From assembly GCF_014490035.1 (NCBI RefSeq), contig NZ_CP061008.1:2976001-3040000 (forward strand): a stretch of DNA of 64,000 bases, given 5' to 3'. The notes under the pieces are model-generated. The model ran no database searches. It was not told the origin of the DNA and worked only from the letters and a program-made list of their open reading frames with translations. Below, one piece after another: positions 25,074-31,334 of the stretch (positions are counted from its first letter, which is position 1; each line of letters begins with the position of its first letter). Position numbers and translations under genes: made by a program. This DNA comes from Achromobacter xylosoxidans (GTDB lineage: Bacteria > Pseudomonadota > Gammaproteobacteria > Burkholderiales > Burkholderiaceae_B).

Positions 25074-25640
25074 TCAGCCGGCAGGATCCGGCGGCGCGAA
25101 GCGCAGGTAGGCGGGCCGCTCGGCATCGATGGACACGGTGATCGACCAGGGCGCGGCTGCGTCGGCGGGCACCATGAAGGCTTCCATGATTTCGACGCTG
25201 GCGCCGGGGGCGGCGCCGCTGTGGGCCGCGGCCACGCAGCCGCGCGCGGTGCCGCGCGGCAGGCGCAAGGCCGGGGCGATGGCGGGCAGCCAGGTGCGCC
25301 CCTGCGCATCATGCAGCGCAATGCGGCAGCCGCGCCAGCGCGTGGGCAGATCGGCGGATTGCACCTGCACGGAGAAGGCGGCCAGCGCGGCGCGCGAGCC
25401 GGGCTGCCAGCCCCTGCCGGCCGGCGGTTCCAGCACCGCGAATTGCCGCAGCTGCCATTGCGCGCCGCCTAGCGGCGCCTGCGCGCCAGCCGCTATCTCG
25501 CGCGGCTGCAGTTCGCGGCCCCCGAGCCAGCGTGCCACGCTGTCGCGGGCGCTCCAGTACAGCGTCAGGGCCAGCAGGATGGGCAGCAGCCAGAGGCTGC
25601 GGCGGCGCCAGCGGCGTTCGCTCGCGGCCGCATCGTTCAT
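25074..25640 (-). CDS. Uncharacterised single-span envelope protein (third gene of a set)
   Basis: A 188-residue protein. A basic N-terminus (ASERRWRRR) precedes one membrane span (SLWLLPILLALTLYWSA), and the rest should face the periplasm. The soluble part is beta-rich: QWQLRQFAVLEP, AALAAFSVQVQSADLPTRW, RIALHDAQGRTWLP, SITVSIDAERPAYLRF. The pattern of one signal-anchor followed by a TlpA- or Ig-like beta domain is shared with the two genes upstream, which suggests duplication and divergence. Its start overlaps the stop of the previous gene by 4 bp (25637-25640). No family was recognised. Confidence 0.6.
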   Translation of the reverse strand: MNDAAASERRWRRRSLWLLPILLALTLYWSARDSVARWLGGRELQPREIAAGAQAPLGGAQWQLRQFAVLEPPAGRGWQPGSRAALAAFSVQVQSADLPTRWRGCRIALHDAQGRTWLPAIAPALRLPRGTARGCVAAAHSGAAPGASVEIMEAFMVPADAAAPWSITVSIDAERPAYLRFAPPDPAG

Positions 25641-26218
25641 GGGGCGGCCTCCTGTTCGAGATCGTAGCTGGCGGCGCTGACGGGCTGGCCGGAGGCGTCC
25701 AGCGGGATGTCGTCCAGCGCAATGCGCACCTGCGAATCCAGGCGCGGGTCATAGCGCGCGGACAGCAGCAGCGTGGCGTCGCGCGCCTGATCGGGCCGGA
25801 TCTCGAACACCAGCCGCACGGTGCGCGGCAGGCCCGGTTCCACGGCGTGGGGCGGCTGGTTGCGCGCGAGCACGAGACGGTCCGTGTGGCGGTAGGCCAG
25901 GCCGTCGGGTCCGAGCCAGGCGGCTTCGCCGACAGTGGCCGACGTGTCCCGGGCCGCCAGGCGCAGCCAGACGATGGCCCATACGCCGCCCGTCGTGCGC
26001 GTCTGCGTAGCGCTCAGGCTGCGGTAGTGCAATTGCTGCGCGAACTGCACGCGCTCCACGGTGACGTCGAACTGCCTGGCGCTCACCGTCTGTCCCATTG
26101 CGCCGCTTGCCGTGATGGGTCCGGTCAGCGCCATGTAGCGGGGCGTGCTGCGCTGCATGGCGTACAGGGCCAGCGCGGCGGCCAGCACCAGCAGCAGCGT
26201 GCCCAGCCGCGCGCTCAT
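25637..26218 (-). CDS. Uncharacterised single-span envelope protein (second gene of a set)
   Basis: A 193-residue protein with an N-terminal signal-anchor (MSARLGTLLLVLAAALALYAM) and a beta-rich exported domain: QFDVTVERVQFAQQLHYRSL, GGVWAIVWLRLAARDTSATVG, AAWLGPDGLAYRHTDRLVLA and RTVRLVFEIRPDQARDATLLL. The middle (WAIVWLRLAARD, then WLGPDGLAYR) resembles bacterial DUF4352-like beta sandwiches, but I cannot confirm this. It overlaps both neighbours by 4 bp (ATGA type), so the three genes form one translationally coupled operon. Confidence 0.6.
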   Translation of the reverse strand: MSARLGTLLLVLAAALALYAMQRSTPRYMALTGPITASGAMGQTVSARQFDVTVERVQFAQQLHYRSLSATQTRTTGGVWAIVWLRLAARDTSATVGEAAWLGPDGLAYRHTDRLVLARNQPPHAVEPGLPRTVRLVFEIRPDQARDATLLLSARYDPRLDSQVRIALDDIPLDASGQPVSAASYDLEQEAAP

Positions 26219-26811
26219 GGCGCTGACTCCGGTGCGCCGTCCGGGGCTATCGGCAACTCGATCCGGCCCACGTTCGCGGGATTGAACCAGCCCGGCGCGC
26301 CATACAGATTGTCGACGGGCTTGTAGATCTTGCTCTGCAGGGCAAGCGCGGTGCGCACGGGCGCCGCGGCCGCGGCCGGCAGCATCCAGACGAAGGCCAT
26401 GCGCTCGGGCAGGCCGGGCTGCAGATAAGGCATTTGCTGCGAGTCGCGCAGGCCGACCACCATGGGCTTGCCGGCAGCCGCTCCCAGCGGCGCATTCCAG
26501 CGCAGCAGTCCGAGATAGTCGGCGCTCGATTCGGCCGTGCGGTTGGTGAGGTCGGCCTCGACCACCAGCGCGGTGGCACCTGGCTTGATCGGCACGCCGT
26601 AGACCTTGGGGGTGGACGCGGTCCAGGCGCGGCGCGGCACCACCTGCCACTGGCCGGTCTGGATCGAGACATCTGGGCCATATACCGGTTCGGACGCGCG
26701 GTTGAGCTTGCCGTAGGCGCCGTAAATCGCGACGCTGGCCGCGGCGAGCAGAGAGCCTATGCCTGCCAGGCTGGCGGCGATACGGGCTCTGAGCGAGTGC
26801 AGTACGCGCAT
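26215..26811 (-). CDS. Uncharacterised single-span envelope protein (first gene of a set)
   Basis: A 198-residue protein. It has a basic start (MRVLHSLRARIAAS), one hydrophobic span (LAGIGSLLAAASVAIYGAYG) and an exported domain with PKVYGVPIKPGATALVVEADLTNRTAESSADYLGLL and later RMAFVWMLPAAAAAPVRTALAL. The DLTNRT/DYLGLL pattern is that of a beta sandwich that stabilises other proteins, as in the two genes after it. I use the ATG at 26811; another in-frame ATG at 26841 would add ten residues. The operon runs towards the convergent polytopic protein gene at 23798. Confidence 0.6.
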   Translation of the reverse strand: MRVLHSLRARIAASLAGIGSLLAAASVAIYGAYGKLNRASEPVYGPDVSIQTGQWQVVPRRAWTASTPKVYGVPIKPGATALVVEADLTNRTAESSADYLGLLRWNAPLGAAAGKPMVVGLRDSQQMPYLQPGLPERMAFVWMLPAAAAAPVRTALALQSKIYKPVDNLYGAPGWFNPANVGRIELPIAPDGAPESAP

Positions 26812-26965
26812 CCGGACTCCAGGCGCGCAGATGGCGCGCATCGGGAATCCCAGATCGTAGGCGCGCTGCTCCTGGCGGGTTCTGTCCTTATGTTTCCATG
26901 CATGTCGCGCATGGCGTTGCCACGTGCGGCGGCCAAGTTTTGAAACAATTCGCCGGGAGCATGCC

Positions 26966-27532
26966 TCAGAACAGGTTCAGCGCCCGCGCCACCCACCAGC
27001 CCAGGCCGATCGCGACGCCTATCAGCAGCGTCCTGCGCAGGCCGCCGCCCTTGGGCGGCACGGCGCCCGGCGGCAGGCCCGTGTTCGGGGCGGACTGAGC
27101 GGATGCGGCCGGGGCGCGGGTCGGCGCCGGGTCATCGGTCTCGATCACGAATTCAGGCTTGGCGTCCTGCGGCTTCAATCCCGGCGCGAGGTTCTCCACG
27201 TCCACGCCGGCATTGCGCAGCATGTCCCACAGGCCGCCGTCGCCCTGGCCGGCGCGCAATGCCTCGATGCGTTCGCGTTCGGCGCGCGGCACGCCGTCCA
27301 GGCTGTCGTACTTGCGGCCATTGACCGTGACCGCGCCGTTCTTGATCTCGACCTTGAAGGACTCGCCGTTTTCGGTGCCTGCATAGCTCCAGGTCTCGTT
27401 GACCGTGGCGCCGTCCATCCCGCCGTCCAGCAGTGCTTCGATGTTGGCGCGCTGTTCGGGCGTCAGGTCCTGCGCGGCGCTCCAGCTGCGCGTCGTCGTG
27501 GTGCTGCGCCAAGTCTTGGTCTTGTCGTTCAT
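26966..27532 (-). CDS. Uncharacterised tail-anchored protein
   Basis: A 188-residue protein. The first 75 residues look folded (DLTPEQRANIEALLDGGMDGATVNETWSYAGTENGESFKVEIKNG, then VTVNGRKYDSLDGVPRAER). A helical stretch follows (ERERIEALRAGQGDGGLWDMLRNAGVDVENL), then a Pro/Ala-rich linker, and the C-terminus ends in one membrane span (TLLIGVAIGLGWWVARALNLF). This makes it a tail-anchored inner-membrane protein with a cytoplasmic domain. There is no signal peptide. It lies 155 bp upstream of the three single-span genes on the same strand. The function is unknown. Confidence 0.6.
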   Translation of the reverse strand: MNDKTKTWRSTTTTRSWSAAQDLTPEQRANIEALLDGGMDGATVNETWSYAGTENGESFKVEIKNGAVTVNGRKYDSLDGVPRAERERIEALRAGQGDGGLWDMLRNAGVDVENLAPGLKPQDAKPEFVIETDDPAPTRAPAASAQSAPNTGLPPGAVPPKGGGLRRTLLIGVAIGLGWWVARALNLF

Positions 27533-27596
27533 TGGATATCCATAGGTGTGCGGATCGCGTCCAGCGCGGCATGCCTTGTCATTAATGCAGAAGGCG

Positions 27597-27613
27597 TTTT
27601 CCTGTCAAGAAAA
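27597..27613. promoter_or_regulatory. 17-bp palindrome, copy 1 (upstream of the arylmalonate locus)
   Basis: TTTTC C TG T CA A GAAAA is a near-perfect inverted repeat centred on 27605, with one mismatched pair. Sixteen of its 17 bases recur at 30404-30420 after the arylmalonate decarboxylase gene. The two copies bracket the three-gene locus, which suggests a shared regulator. The binding protein is unknown. Confidence 0.55.
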
Positions 27614-27651
27614 TCAGAACGGCGCGCGGCTTGCCGGAGCGCGGGCGTGCG

Positions 27652-27680
27652 TTGATATATCAGATCTCCCTGACGATAAT
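27652..27680 (+). promoter_or_regulatory. Promoter and probable GntR operator
   Basis: TTGATA (27652-27657) and GATAAT (27675-27680) are spaced 17 bp apart, each one base off consensus. A 10-bp perfect palindrome TGATATATCA (27653-27662) covers the -35 box. FadR-type GntR proteins commonly bind short palindromes of this kind, so self-repression by the GntR encoded at 27710 is likely. Confidence 0.65.
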
Positions 27681-27709
27681 TCTTCCACTGTTGCCCGCTA
27701 GGAATCGTG

Positions 27710-28486
27710 ATGCAGAAGCCTTACCCCGCCACGGCGGCTGATCGGATACGGCAGACGCTGGAGGATCAGATCGTCAATGCCGAGTTGCCTCCGGGCCTGG
27801 CGCTGGACGAGGCGTTGTTGGCGCAACGTTGCGGCGTTTCGCGCACGCCCGTGCGGGACGCCTTGCTGCAGCTTTCGGCCCAGGGCTTCGTGCACATCAA
27901 GCCGCGTGTCGGCATCTTCGTGGCGGCGCTGGAACCCGGCGAACTGGCCAATATGTTCGAAACCCTGGCCTATCTGGAAGGGCTGTGCGCGGGGCTGGCC
28001 AGCCAGCGCATCACCCAGGCCGGGCGCGCCGAACTGCTGGCTGCGCACCGCGACGCCGAGCCGGCCCGGGCCGCAAGCCGTCCCGGCGGCTACGCCGCGG
28101 CGAATCTCGCGTTCCACGACATCCTCTATCGCGCCAGCGGCAACAGCTACCTGATCCAGCAGATCATGGCGATACGCAAGCGCACCCATCCGTACCGGCT
28201 GCGGCATTTCGACCAGCCGGGCCGCCTTGCCTGTTCCTGGCGGGAACACGCCGGCGTGCTGGAGGCGGTGCTGGACGGCGACGAGCGTGCGGCCTCGCAG
28301 GCCGCCACCCGCCACATCGTCGAGGGCGGGCAGCAGTTCCGCGAGTTCGCCGAGCGCTTTCCGCAGGGGCTGTACGCCGCGGTAGGCAGCATGCGCGCCG
28401 CGGAGCAGGCCGCGCCGGCCGCGGCCACGCTTGCCTGGCTGTATGGCCCGCGCACCGCGGGCAGGCATACCAAGCCGGTCAATTGA
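27710..28486 (+). CDS. GntR family regulator, FadR subfamily (FCD domain)
   Basis: A 258-residue regulator. The winged HTH occupies residues 5-75 (ADRIRQTLEDQIVNAELPPGLALDEALLAQRCGVSRTPVRDALLQLSAQGFVHIKPRVGIFV). An all-helical FCD effector domain follows, with the metal-ligand His residues plausible in AAANLAFHDILYRASGN, SWREHAGVLEAVLDGD and AATRHIVEG. The ATG at 27710 has AGGA upstream; GTG at 27707 is an alternative. It begins the unit that contains a Bug protein and arylmalonate decarboxylase, and is the probable substrate-responsive repressor of it. Confidence 0.9.
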   Translation: MQKPYPATAADRIRQTLEDQIVNAELPPGLALDEALLAQRCGVSRTPVRDALLQLSAQGFVHIKPRVGIFVAALEPGELANMFETLAYLEGLCAGLASQRITQAGRAELLAAHRDAEPARAASRPGGYAAANLAFHDILYRASGNSYLIQQIMAIRKRTHPYRLRHFDQPGRLACSWREHAGVLEAVLDGDERAASQAATRHIVEGGQQFREFAERFPQGLYAAVGSMRAAEQAAPAAATLAWLYGPRTAGRHTKPVN

Positions 28487-28579
28487 ACCTTGTCCACCGC
28501 GTTTACCGGCGCCGACCGGGGCGCGATGCTGTCCGGCGTTTTTGCGCCATCGATCAAAAACAGAAGCAGGAGACTAGCC

Positions 28580-29539
28580 GTGTTCCATCGAGTTGCAGGC
28601 CTTGCGGCCGCCTTGTTCATCGCCGCCGCCAGTCCGGCCGCGCAGGCGCAGGCCACGCCGGTCAAGATCGTGGTCGGGTTCTCGCCGGGCGGCGGCGTCG
28701 ATACCTTGGCGCGCCTGTTGGCCCAGGGGCTGGCGCAGGCGATCGACCGGCCGGTGGTGGTGGAAAATCGCGCGGGGGCAGGAGGCACCATCGCCGCCGA
28801 CGTGGTGGCGCGCGCCGAGCCCGACGGCGCGACCTTGCTGTTGGCGGATACCTCGCTGCTGCTTGCGCCGCACATCTATCCGAAGGTCAATTACCGGATG
28901 AACACGAGCTTCACGCCGGTCGCCATGGTGGGCGACGCCGGGCTGGCCTTGGCGGTGCCCGCAGCCAGCCCGGCGCGCACGCTGCCGGACCTGCTGGCCA
29001 TGGCGCGCAAGGAGCCGGGCCGCTACACCTACGCCTCGGTGGGGGTGGGCTCCATGCATCATCTGGGTGGCGAACTGATCAAGTCCATGGCCGACGTGGA
29101 TCTGGTGCATGTGCCATACAAGGGCGGCAGCCCGGCCACCCAGGCGGTCGCATCGGATCAGGTGTCGTCCGCCATTTCCAGCCTGCCGGCGGTGATTCCG
29201 CAGGCAAGCGCGGGGCGCATACGCATTCTGGCGGTGCTGGGCGCAGAGCGGTTCCCGGGCTTGCCGGATGTGCCGACCGTGGCAGAGACGCTGCCGGGCT
29301 TTGACGCGACCCCGGCGATCTTCCTGCTGGCGCCAGCCAAGACGCCGCCTGCCGCGCTGGCAAGGATCACGCAGGCGCTGCCGCAGGTATTGGCCGACGC
29401 CAAGCTGCGGGAAGCTTTCATCGCGCAGGGTTCGCTGGTGCGCTACCAGCCCGCCGACGCGCTCGCCGCGTGGCTGCCCGCGCAGGAGCAGCGCTGGGTC
29501 GACCTGATCTCGCGCGCCAAGCTGACCTTCGCCCCTTGA
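28580..29539 (+). CDS. Bug/TctC-type periplasmic binding protein
   Basis: A 319-residue protein from a GTG start that has an AGGAG site 7 bp upstream. The signal peptide is (M)FHRVAGLAAALFIAAASPAAQAQA. The family features are KIVVGFSPGGGVDTLARLLAQ, VVENRAGAGGTIAADVVA, YTYASVGVGSMHHLGGELI, HVPYKGGSPATQAVASDQVSSAISSL and GRIRILAVLG. It sits between the GntR gene and arylmalonate decarboxylase, so the likely ligand is an aryl- or alkyl-malonate or a similar dicarboxylate. No TctA/TctB membrane genes are in the window. Confidence 0.92.
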   Translation: MFHRVAGLAAALFIAAASPAAQAQATPVKIVVGFSPGGGVDTLARLLAQGLAQAIDRPVVVENRAGAGGTIAADVVARAEPDGATLLLADTSLLLAPHIYPKVNYRMNTSFTPVAMVGDAGLALAVPAASPARTLPDLLAMARKEPGRYTYASVGVGSMHHLGGELIKSMADVDLVHVPYKGGSPATQAVASDQVSSAISSLPAVIPQASAGRIRILAVLGAERFPGLPDVPTVAETLPGFDATPAIFLLAPAKTPPAALARITQALPQVLADAKLREAFIAQGSLVRYQPADALAAWLPAQEQRWVDLISRAKLTFAP

Positions 29540-29571
29540 GATTTTCGGTATCCACAGTAGGAGAACTTTTC

Positions 29572-30294
29572 ATGCAGCAAGCAAGCACTCCCACCATCGG
29601 CATGATCGTGCCGCCCGCCGCGGGTCTGGTGCCGGCGGATGGGGCGCGGCTCTATCCCGATCTGCCCTTCATTGCCAGCGGGCTGGGGCTGGGCTCGGTC
29701 ACCCCGGAAGGCTATGACGCGGTGATCGAATCGGTGGTGGACCATGCGCGCCGCCTGCAAGAGCAGGGCGCGGCGGTGGTTTCGCTGATGGGCACCTCGC
29801 TCAGCTTCTACCGGGGCGCGGCCTTCAATGCAGCGTTGACCGTAGCGATGCGCGAAGCCACGGGACTGCCATGCACGACCATGAGCACGGCGGTCCTGAA
29901 CGGATTGCGCGCCCTGGGCGTGCGCCGCGTCGCGTTGGCGACGGCCTATATCGACGATGTGAACGAGCGCCTTGCGGCATTCCTGGCCGAAGAGAGCCTG
30001 GTTCCCACCGGCTGCCGCAGCCTTGGCATCACGGGCGTGGAGGCCATGGCGCGCGTGGATACGGCCACGCTGGTCGACCTGTGCGTGCGTGCCTTCGAAA
30101 CGGCGCCCGATAGCGACGGCATCCTGTTGTCTTGCGGCGGCTTGCTGACGCTGGACGCCATACCCGAAGTCGAGCGCCGCCTGGGCGTGCCAGTGGTGTC
30201 GAGTTCGCCGGCGGGGTTCTGGGATGCCGTGCGGCTTGCGGGGGGAGGGGCCAAGGCAAGGCCCGGATACGGCCGGCTGTTCGACGAGTCCTGA
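29572..30294 (+). CDS. Arylmalonate decarboxylase (AMDase)
   Basis: A 240-residue enzyme of the Asp/Glu racemase superfamily. From memory it agrees almost residue for residue with the AMDase of Bordetella bronchiseptica KU1201, including length. Cys188, the stereospecific proton donor of AMDase, falls exactly at residue 188 (ILLSCGG). Gly74, the position where racemases keep a second cysteine, is glycine (SLMGTS, 71-76), followed by the dioxyanion-hole Thr75 and Ser76, and Tyr126 is present (ATAYIDD). The enzyme decarboxylates alpha-aryl malonates to arylacetates without any cofactor. A TAGGAGAA ribosome site precedes the ATG. It ends a GntR-Bug-AMDase unit that probably takes up and degrades an aryl or vinyl malonate. 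Confidence 0.95.
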   Translation: MQQASTPTIGMIVPPAAGLVPADGARLYPDLPFIASGLGLGSVTPEGYDAVIESVVDHARRLQEQGAAVVSLMGTSLSFYRGAAFNAALTVAMREATGLPCTTMSTAVLNGLRALGVRRVALATAYIDDVNERLAAFLAEESLVPTGCRSLGITGVEAMARVDTATLVDLCVRAFETAPDSDGILLSCGGLLTLDAIPEVERRLGVPVVSSSPAGFWDAVRLAGGGAKARPGYGRLFDES

Positions 30295-30355
30295 CGATAG
30301 CGGCTCGCCGGCGGCAAGGCCGCAATCGCGCGCTAGCCGCGCACCGCAGTGACAT

Positions 30356-30377
30356 GAAACCCGCGCAAGCGGGTTTC
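30356..30377 (+). terminator. Rho-independent terminator of the AMDase operon
   Basis: A perfect 9-bp stem GAAACCCGC (30356-30364) with GCGGGTTTC (30369-30377) and a GCAA tetraloop, followed by TTACTTTGTCCTT. It lies 62 bp after the AMDase stop. Confidence 0.75.
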
Positions 30378-30403
30378 TTACTTTGTCCTTAATGAAAAAC
30401 TTA

Positions 30404-30420
30404 TTTTCATGTCAAGAAAA
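30404..30420. promoter_or_regulatory. 17-bp palindrome, copy 2 (upstream of the dehydrogenase operon)
   Basis: TTTTC A TG T CA A GAAAA is the same palindrome as at 27597-27613, with a single difference, and the identity continues two bases to the right (TC). It is 191 bp upstream of the dehydrogenase operon and just after the AMDase terminator. Confidence 0.55.
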
Positions 30421-30424
30421 TCGA

Positions 30425-30452
30425 TCTGATATGGTTGGTTGAGCGTATCAGA
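30425..30452. promoter_or_regulatory. Inverted repeat upstream of the dehydrogenase operon
   Basis: Perfect 7-bp arms TCTGATA (30425-30431) and TATCAGA (30446-30452) are 14 bp apart. The half-site TATCAGA also occurs at 27658-27664 inside the GntR promoter palindrome, which hints that the same GntR protein may act at both places. Confidence 0.45.
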
Positions 30453-30611
30453 TGGCTTAAAAAGCGCATAATGTGCGCACCCTTTCCCAAGCTGCATGTC
30501 ATGGGGATCGGGTCGATTTTCTGTAAGCGAAGAGCGTGTTGTCACTAGCTCGGCGGTTCGTGTTCCCAGGTTCATGTTCGGTAGCTAGGACAACTTGGAG
30601 TATTCACGGAG

Positions 30612-31331
30612 ATGTCTATGACAGAAGACGCAAAGCCGCGCAGGCGGTTCCTGCAGGCGTTGGCCATCGTGCCGGCGTCGACGCTGGCGGTGGGCGCAAT
30701 GACCACCGGCTGTACCAACGAGCCGGATAGCGCCGCTGCGCGCGCGGCCAAGCCCTACGAACCCACCTACTTCACCAAGGCCGAATGGGCCTTCATCGTG
30801 GCCGCGGTGGATCATCTGATTCCCGCAGACCAGTACGGTCCCGGCGCCATCGAGGCCGGCGTGCCGGAGTTCATCGACCGCCAGATGGAAACCCCGTTCG
30901 GCCACGGCAAGCTCTGGTACATGCAAGGTCCGTTCCACACCGACCAGGTGCCGGAACTGGGCTACCAGCTGAACCAGAATCCCCGCGAGGTCTACCGCCA
31001 CGGCATCGAGGCCTGTGACGCCTGGTGCGTGAAGACGCACGGCAAGGTCTATGCCGAACTGGACAAGGCGCTGCAAGAGCAGATCCTCAAGGACCTGCAA
31101 GGCGGCAAGATCGAATTCGAGAGCGTGCCCGCCAGGACGTTCTTCAGTTTCCTGCTCTCCAACACGAAGGAAGGTTTCTTCGCCGATCCGATGTACGGCG
31201 GCAACAAGAACATGGTGGGCTGGAAGATGGTGGGTTTCCCGGGCGCGCGCGCGGACTTCATGGACTGGGCCGACCAGCCCAACGCGAAGTATCCCTACGG
31301 CCCCGTGTCGATCTCTGGGGAGAAGGGTTAA
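30612..31331 (+). CDS. Gluconate 2-dehydrogenase subunit 3 (gamma) family protein
   Basis: A 239-residue protein with a twin-arginine signal (PRRRFLQALAIVPASTLAVGAM, R10-R12), so it is exported folded through Tat, probably carrying the flavoprotein subunit, which has no signal of its own. A TTGC at residues 31-34 might be a lipoprotein site but is not a good lipobox. The mature part is of the gluconate dehydrogenase gamma type (YFTKAEWAFIVAAVDHLIPADQYGPGAIEAGVPEFIDRQM, with YRHGIEACDAWC and FADPMYGGNKNMVGWKMVGFPGA). It is the first gene of a three-subunit operon. Related complexes oxidise gluconate, 2-ketogluconate, sorbitol, fructose or glucose. Confidence 0.9.
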   Translation: MSMTEDAKPRRRFLQALAIVPASTLAVGAMTTGCTNEPDSAAARAAKPYEPTYFTKAEWAFIVAAVDHLIPADQYGPGAIEAGVPEFIDRQMETPFGHGKLWYMQGPFHTDQVPELGYQLNQNPREVYRHGIEACDAWCVKTHGKVYAELDKALQEQILKDLQGGKIEFESVPARTFFSFLLSNTKEGFFADPMYGGNKNMVGWKMVGFPGARADFMDWADQPNAKYPYGPVSISGEKG

Positions 31332-31334
31332 GCC

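Larger units (their letters stand above)
30295..30611. other. Intergenic region with terminator and clustered inverted repeats
   Basis: A 317-bp gap between the AMDase and dehydrogenase operons. It holds a terminator (30356-30377), palindrome copy 2 (30404-30420), another inverted repeat (30425-30452) and an AT-rich stretch with CATAAT at 30467-30472 that could be a -10 box, although no well-spaced -35 was found. No gene is visible. Confidence 0.6.
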
